Source: Adineta vaga (taxonomy: Eukaryota; Rotifera). Taken from it: a DNA stretch of 64,000 nucleotides. Under the pieces are notes generated by a model. The model had not been told where the DNA came from, searched no databases, and was given only the letters and a program-made list of their open reading frames with translations. Below, in pieces: positions 39,655 to 51,485 of the stretch. How positions within the stretch are numbered: position 1 is the first letter of the stretch; each line of letters begins with the position of its first letter. Location: assembly GCA_021613535.1 (NCBI GenBank), contig CP075493.1, positions 1,302,001-1,366,000 of the forward strand. Direction: 5' to 3'. Made by a program: the position numbers and the translations under genes.

Positions 39655-40672
39655 ATGGCTGGAGTACTTGTTTTGCTTATACTGTTTGCTCTTGTGTATG
39701 CTCTATGTTATTATCTTTATAAAACTTATATTTATTTTCCATCGATTAAAAATGAACAATTACGAAATCGACGTGTAATTATAACTGGTGCATCACGTGG
39801 CATCGGTGAACAATTAGCTTATGAATATTCACGCTATAATTGTCGTTTAGTTCTTGCAGCACGTAGTATTGATCTATTAAAAAATCAAGTAGCACCAAAA
39901 TGTCGAAGTGCTGGTGCAAGTCAAGTTGAATGTGTCGAATTTGATGCTTCGAAAGAACAAGCGTGTACTGAATTAATTGAAAAAACTGTTGGATTCTATC
40001 AAGGAATTGATATTCTTATTCTTAATCATACAGCATCAGTTTATGAACCATTTTTTAAAAGTGATATTTCAACAAATATTCAAAATATGAAACGACTTTT
40101 TAATACAAATTTTTTTGGATATTTTAATACAAGTTAGGAGAAAAAAAACCTATCGTCGTTTTAATTGTTTTGTTTCCTTTTTATAGCGATGTCTGCTCTT
40201 CCTCATTTAAATCAAAGTGGAACAAATCAATTGCCATCACAAATCATTGCTATCTCATCATTAGCAGGTGCTTGTCCATTACCTCAAACGGCTATTTATG
40301 GTAAAACTAAAATAGTTTCGATAAACTATAAAAGATTTCTTTATTTAAACTACTTTAGGTACAACAAAACATGCTATTCAAGGTTTTTTTTTAAATCTTG
40401 CTCGTGAACTTCGTATATCGGAATTGTATCAGGGTCGTGTTACATCGACTGTTGCTATTCTTGGTTTAATTGGAACTGAAAATGCACTCGATGCAACCAA
40501 TAACAGTCTTCACATGTTCGCAGCAGATGTACAAAAAACAGCTCGAGCAATTTTAGCTGCAGGAATTTATGGACAGAGTCGTTTGTTTTATCCATATTTT
40601 TTTGGATTAATTCCACCACTTTATTATATTTTTACACCGTTATTTGATTTCATGGCACGTTTAGGCAATTGA
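39655..40672 (+). CDS. Membrane-anchored short-chain dehydrogenase, HSD11B1-like
   Basis: Exons 39655-40132, 40187-40300 and 40359-40672 give 301 residues. The ATG at 39655 begins a single hydrophobic anchor (residues about 3-23) as in ER-bound 11-beta-hydroxysteroid dehydrogenases. The Rossmann signature TGASRGIGEQ, the LILNHTA strand (family NNAG/NHI position), the IAISSLAG catalytic-Ser segment and the YGTTK catalytic motif (Tyr near 197, Lys near 201) are all present, so the enzyme should be active with NAD(P). The likely substrate is a steroid or other carbonyl; the sequence does not settle which. An upstream in-frame extension to 39559 starts with GTG and is not used. Confidence 0.88.
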
Positions 40673-40756
40673 TTATCATAATTTATTAAAAGAATAAAAT
40701 TAAAAAAGAAAGAAATTGTATTTGAAAGAGACACACTCTTATGTTTGACGTTTTAT

Positions 40757-43700
40757 TTATCTAAGACGAGATTTATCGTTGACAATGAAAATATTTTTCG
40801 CTGAACCAACAATCATGTTGGGTCGATTATAATCTGTATCAGCACAATAAACAGCATTTTCAAGATCAGTTATTCCACCAATCATCTATATAAAAATGCA
40901 AAATTTCGATAATATGATTCATTCTTTTCTATTGCATTACTTGTAAAAGCGAATAATCATATATAATCGCTTCATTTTTCTCATTTCCAGCACACATAAT
41001 ATAATCTTTTGGACAAAATTTCGTTGCATAAAGCTACAAAGAAAAGGATATATATATATAATCCATGAAAATTTTCGTAGTTGTTTACCATTGATGTTGC
41101 ACTATTTTGAAAAGCATCTTTAATTAATGCACCTGTTGGAAAATCCCAAAGCTAAATAAGAAAAAAGAAAGAAAGAAAGAACCAATGCTATTATGAATCT
41201 AATCTTCAAATAAACCTGTAATGTCGAATTTTTTCTCCATGATCCTGTTAAAACAATTTGATGATCAGCAACGATATCCAATGCATCACCACATAAATGT
41301 GGTCCGGCAAAATGTTTTTGAGAATGTTGTACACGTTCATCCCAATAATGAACTGTATCATCCCAACCACCTGTTAGAAATAATGTTTCCATACCTGGAT
41401 GGGCACGAATAGCATGTATACGATTTTTATGTCCATCCATTTTTTCTCGACTGTCTCTTAAATTCATTCGCGAATTCAATGATAAAATAAAACAAAGAAA
41501 TAGTTTCGAAAACTTACGATGCTCGTAAATTACTAACTAATTTTTTCGTTGTAAAATCATAACAATTTATTTTACAGTCACTACCTAAATAATCAGTCAA
41601 GAAATAATTGTTGATTTTTCAAGGATTATTTAACTATTTACCGGCAACATATAAACGTGTATGACTGGCATTGAAATCAAGTGCTAATGGCTGGCGATCT
41701 TTTTCATCGAATGTAAAAACACATTGTTGAGTTGGATAATGCCAAACTTTAACATAACCAGCCGTGTCTAAAACAATCAAATCATAAACAAACAATTTTT
41801 TCCTCATTTTGTTTTGTCATACATGTCGCAGCAATCATTTTCTGATGATCAGTTTTTAAATCATCTTTATTTGCATAGAATTTCAGACATGTGACTGGAT
41901 AACCTATGAAATAGTTCAAACAATGATAATTATATGAGAATCTTTTCTTCTTTTGTTTTCATTCAGTATATTACGTCGTGTTTTTGTATCATTATCGGAA
42001 AGTGCATATTGAAATTGACCCGTCTTTGAGTAAATCTATATTAATACAATAAAAAAAGAAGTTATAACCTAGTTAATGGAATTATAAGTATGTTCTTCGC
42101 CGAAAGTCAGATGTCCGATATTCGGCAATTTACATTTTATCGATCGTTTTTGTTTCGATATAAAAACTCGATGTGATTATTGATACTCTAGGCAACATTT
42201 GCTTGTAAAAACAGAATAACTTTTGAAAGAAAAACAATGTACCCATTATAAATGGTACGCTCAAGTAAGAATCGAAAGATTTTTATCTCTAAACTGAATT
42301 GTTCTTATGTCTTCTATTAAAAGTACAATCATAGCTTTATTTTTAAAGGAAATGAAGAAAAAAAAGTTGCTTCCGTTTGAAATGATGTGTAGTGAACTAA
42401 ACGTTCGAAGGGCATCTCTAGTATATTTCATTACATATGAGAACAATCTTCTATCGAAAAAGAAACCAGAGTAAAATTTCGAACTTACTTTAATTGTACC
42501 ATTGCCTAAACCAACAGCAAATACATCTCCTAATGGACTATATTTGCAACAGAGAACATATTCTTCGCAATCACTAAATGAAATTAAACAATAACTTCTC
42601 CTTCTTTTTCGTATTGGTACGAATAAATCAAATACTTACACCACATTTGCTAATTCAAAATCACCTAATATCACATGTTTTGGACGTGTATCAACAACTT
42701 TCGACATTCGACGTGTACGTGTAACAGGTGGTACTCCAAAACCATCACTATTCGTTGCTGTGATTGAGGGACGTCGTCCAGCTAATAGAAATTTGAAATA
42801 AGTATCAAAAATATTTAGATCAAAGTAAAAAAATGGAGAAATATTAGACAAACGCACCGAATGGTTTTTCATCTTTCGTTAAATTAATTGAGGGACGTCG
42901 TCCACCTAATTAATAACAATAATTTAGTAAAAAGAAAACCTAGGAAATATTAAATAAACGCACCGAATGATTTCTCATCCTTAGTCAAAGAGATCGAAGG
43001 ACGTCTTCCACCTAAGAAAGGTTATCATATAGCACTATCATCAAGAAGAAAAACAATGATTCAATAAACGCACCAGCTGATCTATCAGTATCAAGAGCCG
43101 TAATTGAAGGACGTCGTCCACCTAATCAAGGTTATTATAATCAACCATATATAGTTAGGGATAAAAATAAAACGCACCAACTGATCTGGTCGGCGATGTC
43201 ATTGTGTTTCAATCTAATTGTCAAAAATCTTCGTCGTTTTCTTCTCGTCTCGTTTCGTTTTCTGTTATTGTTAAAAATGGAATAGAGAAATGTAACTAAT
43301 CAGTCACACGATCATGTTTTACTTTGTTATTCTCTGCTGTTAGGAGAATAAATAAGATTGAATGACTGTGTGAGTGTGTCTGAGAAAGGTGTTGCAAAAA
43401 AAAGCTGTAAGAACGAACAAGAAAAAAAGAGAGAGGTGAAGATCATCAAAACCGTATGGCGACCGAGTGAAAAAAGAAAAAAAAGTTTTGATACAAACAA
43501 AAACTAGACGATGAATGTGATGTGCACAAGTTTCTCTCTCTCTTTCTCTCTCTTTTAATTTTCTCTAATGGAAGAATAAAGTTTTGTTTTAAATACATAT
43601 TGTTGAAAGAAATTGTATTCTTTCTTTTGTCATGAACAAAGTTTACTATAGCAATTGTAAGATATAATTACGACGTGAAAATTTATTTTAACAAAAAAAA

Positions 43701-43944
43701 AGTTTTGAAAAGAAAACCTTGAATATGTATTTCATTAATGTTTGCTTTACTTACTCACTAAGGATTCAACAAATTGTGTGCGATCATCAGTTGTAGAGAT
43801 ATAAGAAGATGAAACAGTAGGAGGACGAGTACCCATTTGTGGTTCAGGTTCTGAACCTGAATCTTCATAATCTTCGTCATCGAGATCACTTAAATCATTT
43901 GCATGGGAAACAAAATCACCCAAAACATTGTTATATGTTGACAT
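40757..43944 (-). CDS. WD40 repeat protein with tandem RRPS exons and two first exons
   Basis: On the minus strand, first exon either 43202-43178 (MTSPTRSV) or 43944-43755; then 43121-43074, 43011-42964, 42905-42858, 42781-42640, 42573-42489, 42035-41975, 41903-41823, 41767-41642, 41584-41518, 41456-41216, 41151-41089, 41033-40941 and 40885-40757, all with matching phases. The products are 418 or 473 residues. WD40 blades show as YVKVWHY, GGWDDTVHYWDE and LQLWDF. Such propellers are protein-interaction scaffolds; I cannot name the orthologue. The N-terminal region is polar, with four repeats of a GRRPSI motif, each a possible basophilic-kinase site. The longer first exon is acidic (DLDDEDYEDSGSEPEP). 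Confidence 0.8.
42858..43202 (-). repeat. Tandemly duplicated exon-intron units in the WD40 gene
   Basis: Three exons of exactly 48 bp (43121-43074, 43011-42964, 42905-42858), separated by introns of 58-62 bp, each begin GTGGACGACGTCC or a close variant and end just before a GTGCGTTT donor. The exon pair on either side (43202-43178 donor; start of 42781-42640) shares the same boundary sequences. The repeat period is about 104-110 bp. Confidence 0.85.
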
Positions 43945-45730
43945 TTTATTTTAATTTTCAAGATGTTGAATGACACAGCTGATTTCTTTCCTGTAGATAG
44001 ACGTCATTTTTGTTCGTAGTCATGGTTCTATCAGCCAAGTAATATTTCTTGGAAGTCGGACATGTCGCTGAATGGTCGAAAGAAAAGAACAATCTTAAAT
44101 GGTTGCTATAGGGTATCATACTTGTGCTGCCCTCAACGTAATATTCTCTTATGAACAAATCAATTCTCATTTCATAGTAAATGAATAAAAGAAAAAAATT
44201 CTTTTTCTTGTAACATGTGTCTATATATGCAGGCCCAATGCAATATTCTTTACATGAGAGATATATGTTCTCAGGCTTTTTTTTTCACTTGAAGAATGAT
44301 TGTTGATGCATATTTACCTGTTTTAAAGGTCAGAGAGAATCTTCTTGTAATAAAAGGAAGTAATTTTCAAAGATAACCTATGTTTAAGAATACATTTAAT
44401 CTGTCGATCAGTTCAGTATTGTTAATAAGGTTCAGTTTTTCAAAATCTATATCGGTAGGTACATGTCACTAGACTAAACAAAAAGTTGTTGTTTCTGGTA
44501 GAATTATTTATTTGCGACGGTACACAAAAACACAAAAAGTAGAGAGTCATTTTTTTTCAAAAGAATAAAGTCAAATTCATGTCTGTAAAATAGATTTTTC
44601 CGTTACAACGTCTTTAGTTTTAATATGTCTTTGGATTGATTGACATAAGTCGATGAAAATTACATTTTTTTTCTCGACATACCTTGTTGAGGACGTGGGT
44701 GACAGTGTGGACGAGGGTGTTGGCTGATTAAAATAAAGTTCTTGATTAAAAAATGTGTTGAATGTAACAAAATCGTGGTACTATTTGTTTTAAGATTGTG
44801 ATGAATCGAATCAATATTGGAATGAACTTATTACACCAATAGGATCATCAAATGAGTACCTATTCAAAATAGATCTTATTTTAAAAATGACACCAACCAT
44901 CTTGAGGGTGTGGATGAGTCATAATGATGATGCATCATCCTTGTCCTCTTCAATATCAATTGAATGTTCGCCATTCTCATAATGGCCTGACTTATCAAAA
45001 ACTACGATGAATAAAACAGTGTTAAATACACGAAGAGCGTGTAATTGTAAGTGTAAGACCTATGCAGTGTTTGGTTAACGTTGCGAAAGCAAACGGTCAC
45101 TATGTGGCTAGATGCTTTGACCTTATGACCGGTAGAAACTGTTCTCTCATTGCATGTTCTATTTTCTCCTATATAAATTAGTGCTCTATGTAAAATAAGC
45201 ACATTTTTGGAGTAATGACATAGTGTATTAAACATCAGATATGAAGATAGTGGTTAACGCTACTAGTCCCGTTTGAGATTGTGATCTCAATAAACTAAAT
45301 AATTTACCAATAACGGGGACCTACTGTACATAATTTCCATTATAATTGGTACTTCGACACTTTTCGTTTCGTTACTTGAACTAAAGATGTATAATCAGAT
45401 TGAGAAAAGATTTTCTCATTTGATTTTAATTCAATGTAGATGTTTCTATGAGAAAATTATAACAAAATAATACATCAATTTTTCAAAAATAAACTTCATC
45501 GCATTCTCTGTGAGAATAACGTTGTGTATAAAGCATAGTAATGAAAAATATCGGATACAATGCATTCTACATCGGTCATCAGGTCAAATGATGCGTTATG
45601 GAATCAAGCTTCCTCTCCTTTTCCTCTATGTCATTGCATCAAGATTAATGTTATTCCATCTTGATTAAGAAAACAGGATATCTAACTGGGATAATATACT
45701 TTTGACCACCAGATTTTCAAAATTTATCTG
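43945..45730. other. No gene seen
   Basis: Contains the likely upstream region of the long first exon of the WD40 gene. GAGGGTGTGGA-type motifs occur near 44700-44725 and 44903-44915, similar to 46540-46590 and 57004-57060 (a short dispersed repeat). The 45002-45235 minus-strand open stretch is not protein-like. Confidence 0.4.
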
Positions 45731-46498
45731 ATGTATCATGCAGATGTACAGAGGCAAGTTAATAGGAGATCGTCGGAGGACGAAGACGATATATGGTATT
45801 GTTTGGCTGTTATATTTTCTTTTATCGATTTAATTCCATTCTTTTGTTTATTACCGTTATCTTCACCGCTATCAAACAAGGCACCTCTTCGTCTAAAATT
45901 CCCTTCACAATATAATCAAACATGGTCTCAACTGTTTGATAATTGTTCATATGAACGAAACTCAAGTGGAAACTATACAATCGTTTGTCATACAGCTATT
46001 GAACCAGTATCAGTTTTCTTCTTAACTGCAGCTTTTGTTCTCGGTCTGGCCCTTCTTTTATTCAATATATTCACAGTGACTCGAAAGCTCACACGAAACG
46101 AACTCATTACTCGAACCGTTATTCATATGATCTACGCTTTGACACTTTTTACAACAGCACTTACCTGTACTCTCGTACGATATGGGTGTTCCAATTGTCA
46201 AGATTTTCTTTTTTGTTCTTGTATACCGATTCCAACAACATTATGTATGGCTTATAATTGGTACGACGATGGTGAACAAATACCTCCACATCGGCAAACA
46301 TCCGTAGAAAATCAATTGTTTCCACTTAGACCTAATACTTCTAATCCTTTATCGATCTATTCTGGAAGGATAGTTTCGAGTCAACAACCTCAATTGTCAT
46401 TATCAATTCCTCGTTCTCTACCAGAAAATAATGCTGATCCTCAATTAGAGAATGAGTATAATGAATGGTTAGAAGCTCAACAACGTCACAATCAGTGA
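45731..46498 (+). CDS. Multipass membrane protein, unknown family
   Basis: A single-exon frame of 255 residues from the ATG at 45731. Hydrophobic segments lie at residues about 22-42, 93-116 and 127-149, with a shorter Cys-rich hydrophobic stretch at 158-175, so three or four membrane spans. The first loop (43-92) holds four N-glycosylation sequons (NQT 62, NCS 71, NSS 77, NYT 81) and two Cys, as expected of an extracellular loop. The last 75 residues are polar and end in a charged helix (ENEYNEWLEAQQRHNQ). No family recognised; the topology resembles four-span proteins in general only. AATAAA lies about 25 bp after the stop. Confidence 0.7.
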   Translation: MYHADVQRQVNRRSSEDEDDIWYCLAVIFSFIDLIPFFCLLPLSSPLSNKAPLRLKFPSQYNQTWSQLFDNCSYERNSSGNYTIVCHTAIEPVSVFFLTAAFVLGLALLLFNIFTVTRKLTRNELITRTVIHMIYALTLFTTALTCTLVRYGCSNCQDFLFCSCIPIPTTLCMAYNWYDDGEQIPPHRQTSVENQLFPLRPNTSNPLSIYSGRIVSSQQPQLSLSIPRSLPENNADPQLENEYNEWLEAQQRHNQ

Positions 46499-46540
46499 AT
46501 TTGTTATTTCAATATTTCAATAAAAATAATAACTTCTAAT

Positions 46541-46592
46541 CTTGAGGGTATGGATAAGGAAGAATACTTCCACCGTTACCCTCGAAGATTTT
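46541..46592. repeat. Short palindromic dispersed repeat
   Basis: GAGGGTATGGA at the left and TACCCTCGAAGATTT at the right enclose about 30 bp. The same ends (GGGTATGGA, TACCCTCAAAGATTT) occur at 57004-57063, so this is a small repeat family. Confidence 0.4.
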
Positions 46593-46773
46593 TGTTCTCG
46601 TTATTCTGTTATTCAGAATGTATTTCGTTTTCTTTTTTCTTCTTTTTTTAGTTGAGCCCAAGAGCAAAGTTAGGCAGGCACGAAACATAACAAAGATGGA
46701 GGTCCGCAATGTACAAATGAGTATAAACTATAAGAGTGACGTTATCTCTCATTCTCATTTATCCATTAATATT

Positions 46774-48413
46774 ATGGTTACTTTCTTCAACGATTTAGCA
46801 GATTTATCCTTGCTAGAAATCTTTTCTTATTTATCTTGTGTAGATGCTTTGTGGGCATTCTCTAATATCAATATTCGTCTAACAAGATTATTGAGCGAAC
46901 GAGGCTTCTATTATCATGTTAATTTATCATATACGCGATATCAGCAGTTCAAAACATTTCTATCATTACTTCGATTCGATGAAATTCAATTACTTTTCAT
47001 TGATGTCACATGGCTTTCCTCTATGAACTTTATATGCATGAGGAAAAAGTTTGACTTTAGTTGAAGACAACATTTGATGATTAACTAACCGTGTTCTATG
47101 GAACAATATTGTAATGAACGTGAGAAGAGAAGTGTCTGTGAGACAATGGTGCAGACTTACTTGGCTCCTTCACGTAACAAGCTGTTCTTTATCTATAAGA
47201 TACACGCTTATATAGACAACGGAGAACGATGGATATCGGTCACGCTTGCATAGACGAGTTACAGGTCATATACAGGCCAGAATATAGCAATATCTCATTA
47301 CACATGCATTTACCTTTGCTAAATCATTCAGTTGGCATTGCTATTGCGAATGACTATTCATTGATCGGCTGACATCTTCTAAAATTATGCCTACTTTAAG
47401 ACGAATCAATTTTGCTCTCTGAATTAATTATACTAATCTCATTGAAATGAAAGATTCAGCACTTTTCATAGACTTTCGTTATATCGATGTTCATTATACT
47501 TTTATTGTCGTTACTCATCCTTAGCGTTCACATGTAAAATTCCTTAACTATGTACCACGTGGTAGTCAATCTCATCCTCATGAAATAATCCATGCAACAT
47601 TGATTTCTGATCTTTGGTTTAATGATGATCAACCATTTACAACTCTGAACTTTCATTCTGATTATTTTGGTGCTAAGCTATTTACTCATATATTTTTTCT
47701 TTTAGACGCGACTACCTAAGCTTCTCTAACATCTCTTCTACACTTTACCATTGGTTTTCGATGAATTTTTCCAATTATATATTCCAGACAGATTTATCAG
47801 TGAATTAGAAACATTTGTGTTTCCTGCAATTAGTAAAAATGATGTTTATCATGTGATTAAATTGAATATGTCAGATAATCTTGCATCATGTGTAACGTTC
47901 ATCTCTCATATAATGTCTCCAAATAACACAGTGGAACTTGATTAATTTCAATGTAATAGACAAATGTCAATGAATTTACCCAATGTTTCTCATCTTAATC
48001 TTATTGATAGTTTGGATTCATTACATTATTCGTCACTTTCATTAAATATTCGATCCATTCAAATTATTCTTCATTATGAGTTTCTTCATTTTGCAACTGA
48101 TGATTGGTCTAGTTTACGTGCACTTTCAACTCTACCATTGTTGAAATCTCTACATATACTTTTATATGGTATGCATATACCTCCGAATAGTAAAAGTTCT
48201 CAGATCATTGCAGAAACAGCATTACTTCTATCGGATTTCTCGTTATGTTTTCGCAAGATCTATTGTCTGAACTCATGTGATATTACTTCAGCATACAACA
48301 AACATTCGTTATTCATCAAACGACTACGGAAACGCATTCTCGCTTTATCATTAGATGGAGAACGATATATTTCTGTTGAAAAAGATGGGTGTGGTCTAAT
48401 CGTATGGTTCTGA
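46774..48413 (+). pseudogene. F-box/LRR-like gene with several stops
   Basis: The F-box is read from the ATG at 46774 (MVTFFNDLADLSLLEIFSYL..VDALWAFSNINIRL) to 47064. A later exon from the acceptor near 47524 gives FLNYVPRGSQSHPHEIIHAT and LISDLWFNDDQPFTTLNF. Further on, one frame from about 47704 to 48413 is broken by TAA near 47724 and again at 47943-47945, yet continues with recognisable leucine-rich sequence (PNVSHLNLIDSLDSLHYS; LSTLPLLKSLHILLYG) and an intact terminal stop. Two in-frame nonsense codons in otherwise aligned sequence point to a fairly young pseudogene. Confidence 0.6.
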
Positions 48414-49269
48414 TTAAAAGTTGTATTTGAAATATTTTCACGTGCTATGTTTGACAATCGAATTCTGACATATTTGATTATTTACTTAAGAAGTTAAGCT
48501 CAATTTCTCTTCAGATAGCTCTGAATTATCAATGTACTTTGATTTCTTCTCCTGATCGGACGAAGTATCTCACAAGTACTTCTCACCCTTCAAAATCAAT
48601 TGAAACACTTTCGAAAAATCATAAAGATGATTATAGAATTGTGCACAATTCAAGTAAAAAATTACCAGCAATTTGTTGGACATCATTTAGATTTCTTGCT
48701 GGCTTATTAGGAAATAAAATTATGATGTCAATTGCAAAAATAATCGTTTTTCTGTAATAAACATTTGAACATCAAAACATTTTCAACATCAGTTTTCAGT
48801 TCTATCCGAAAACAAAACTATGTCTCGTATATTTATTATATTAAAAAAAGTCAGTGAAATAAATATTGAATGATAGAAAAAAATATTGTTCTGGTACATT
48901 TTTTCAAAGTTTGTATGAAAAATCCAAGTATTACCCTTTTCATAGAATCGAAATACGATTGGCGCATTTTAACCAATCAGATATTGTCTTAATGATCTCA
49001 TAATCATTGATATACAGCAATAATAAACTTTTGAATTGATGAAAAACTTTCGTTTGAATGACATAATAACTGAAATTTTCAAATTTAAATATTCACGAAT
49101 CCACACATACTTTACATGTTGAGGACTTCGAACATCTTCAATGAAAACAGTTTGTTCTGAAGCAATTCTTTCATATATAGATAGAGCTCCAAATGGAATC
49201 AACTAAAATTACTAAAATATTTCTTTTTTTAGAAAAAGTTATTTTTTCCTCCAAAAAATTCCATCTGTA
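48414..49269. other. No confident gene
   Basis: Open stretches at 48539-48757 (plus) and 48969-49202 (minus, containing SEQTVFIEDVRSPQHVKYVW) have moderately protein-like composition but no recognisable family or splice context. They could be more fragments of the F-box family. An acceptor-like TTCTTTTTTTAG ends at 49232, 37 bp before the PA2G4 ATG. Confidence 0.3.
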
Positions 49270-50627
49270 ATGTCGTCATCTCGTTCATCAAGTGTTTCGT
49301 CTGCATCCGGCGGATCAATATCATCAAAAACAGCACAAGATGAAAGCATCGCTAGTGATCTTGTTGTTACGAAATATAAAATGGCATCGGAAATAACTCA
49401 ACGTGTTCTACGTGAAGTTATTGATCGTTGTGTTCCAGGTGCATCAATTAAAGATACATGTATTTTCGGTGATAAACGTTTAGATGAAGAAACATCACGT
49501 GTTTACAAAAAAGACAAAGATGTTAAGAAGGGCATCGCATTTCCAACATGTTTATCTATCAATAATTACATTTGTCATTTTAGTCCATTAGTATCTGATC
49601 CAGATATGATATTGAAAGATGATGATGTCGTTAAAATTGATTTAGGTTGTCATATTGATGGATATGTTGCTGTTGTTGCTCATACACTCATTGTTGGTGC
49701 AACACGTGAAAAAAAAGTTACCGGACGACGTGCTGATTGTATTCTTGCTGCATATTATGCTGCTGAAGCTGCTCTTCGTTTAATTAAACCAACAGAAAAT
49801 AATACAGCTGTAACTGAAATTATTGATCGTATTGCCAGTGCTTATCATTGTAAACCTGTTGAAGGTATGAAACAAGAATTTAGATTTCTTGAATATTTAA
49901 GGACAAGTATTTTTTGTTAGGTATGATTTCATATCAAATGACACGTGGTATTATTGATGGAGAAAAGAAAATCTATCAAAACCCAAGTGATATGCAACGT
50001 CGTGAAATTGAAAAACAAGAATTTGCATTACATGAAGTCTATGCTGTTGATGTTTTGGTCTCATCCGGTGAAGGTAAACCACGTGAAACAGATATTCGTA
50101 CAACAGTCTACAAGAAGAAAGAGTTTGTTTATCAACTACGTATGAAATCATCACGTGCATTTTTATCTGAAGTGGAAAAACGTTTTTCATTAATGCCATT
50201 CACATTAAGACATTTCGAAGATGAAAAACGTGCACGTATGGGTGTTATTGAATGTGCAAAACATGATCTTGTTGAACCCTATCCAGTTTATCAAGAAAAA
50301 GAAGGAGAATTTGTTGCTGAATTTAAATTTACACTTCTCTTAATGCCCAGTGGACAAATGAAAATAACCGGTTTACCAATTGATTTAGATTTATATGAAT
50401 CTGAATATAAAATTGATGATAGTGATATTAAGCAATTATTAACAAGTTCAACACAAAAAAAGAAGAAAAATAAGAAGAAGAAGAAAGGAACTGCCGCATC
50501 AGGTGCAACAGCTCTTGACAATGTAGAAGCCGTTGAAGATGACGGTGATGAAGATTTTGAAGATGAACCCGAAAAAGACGCAAAAAAGAAATCAACAAAA
50601 TCAAAGAAAACAAACAAAAAAGCTTAA
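49270..50627 (+). CDS. PA2G4: Proliferation-associated protein 2G4 (EBP1)
   Basis: Exons 49270-49864 and 49921-50627 give 433 residues. EBP1 binds ribosomes at the exit tunnel and regulates growth and translation; it has the methionine-aminopeptidase fold without catalytic metal ligands. Seen: [95 protein letters not shown] and [20 protein letters not shown], all colinear with the human protein. The 49270 ATG begins a Ser-rich leader, and the C-terminus is longer and more charged (poly-Lys, Asp/Glu, Lys-rich end) than the human 394-residue form. The single intron of 56 bp can be read through for 16 codons before a stop. Confidence 0.96.
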
Positions 50628-50908
50628 AATTTTATCAATAAAACTCACTCATCAGTATCCATCATTTGATGAAAAACAAAGAAAAAAAGAAAACAAAACT
50701 TATATTTCTTTTGCTCTTTCTTTTCTTTTCAAAACAAAAACAGTTTCTCATTCATGTTTTTTTACTGATGAGAAGAAATTCTATCTTTGTAGTCTTTCGA
50801 CAATAAAAGAAAACTATTGATTGACATTCAAACATCAAAGAAAAACAATTCAAAACAAAAAAAAATAAGAATATTCATTGTTATTTGTTTGTTTCTAGAC
50901 AATTTTCT

Positions 50909-51467
50909 ATGGATGATCTATTACATGATATCTTTCATTTTGATATTGATACTTATGCCACATTGATTAATGTTCGAGTACAAATTGAATGTCACGGACA
51001 ACGAAATTATTCAGGAAGAGTTTATACTATTGATCCGTTGACACAAAGGTTCGAGTGAAAGAGTTTTAGAATATTCTACAAATTTTATTTCCATTTTTTA
51101 AAGTATTGTTCTCATTGATGATTCATCAAATCGTGTTCATATTGTTCTTCGACCGGATATTATTCAATTGAAAATTCTTGATCGTAATTCATCCGATCAA
51201 TCTTTCAAAGATCCATTTCAACCAACTACCTCTATTTCAATACAAAATGATGAATCGGTTTCTACTCGTCTTGACAATCTGCGTAGTTTTCTTTCATCAA
51301 AACGAATACCATATCAAGAAAAACAAGAAGATAATCAAAGAATTACACTTTTAATTCAAAATGGTCTTGTTCAAATAAATGCTCCATATACATCGGAGAC
51401 AATCATTGGAACAAATGAAATTGTTCTTTCACGAATTAAATTCTTACTTAAACAGATTCTTACTTAA
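50909..51467 (+). CDS. GEMIN6: Gemin6, SMN-complex Sm-like protein
   Basis: Exons 50909-51048 and 51104-51467 give 167 residues, the same as human Gemin6. Gemin6 pairs with Gemin7 in the SMN complex that loads Sm rings onto snRNAs. The N-terminal half is an Sm-like fold (VRVQIECHGQRNYSGRVYTI, then IVLIDDSSNRVHIVL). The C-terminal half matches the conserved Gemin6 end: LRSFLSSKRIPYQEK, GLVQINAPYTSE, GTNEIVLSRIKFLL (human NEIILSRVQDLI). It lies 281 bp after PA2G4, with a TTTCTAG acceptor-like site ending at 50898, and its stop is only 18 bp before the SUPV3L1 ATG. The protein diverges quickly, so the call rests on the C-terminal block. Confidence 0.8.
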
Positions 51468-51485
51468 CTAATTGATTTTCAGATA
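51468..51485 (+). promoter_or_regulatory. Intercistronic spacer with a splice-acceptor motif
   Basis: The 18 bases between the Gemin6 stop and the SUPV3L1 ATG contain ATTGATTTTCAG ending at 51482, a good 3' splice site with no matching upstream donor inside a 5' UTR. A spliced-leader trans-splice site would explain it. Confidence 0.5.

Noticed and set aside
50291-50617. Minus-strand open frame of 108 codons
   Set aside because: It is the antisense of the Lys/Glu-rich end of PA2G4, and its Phe/Ser runs are a consequence of that.
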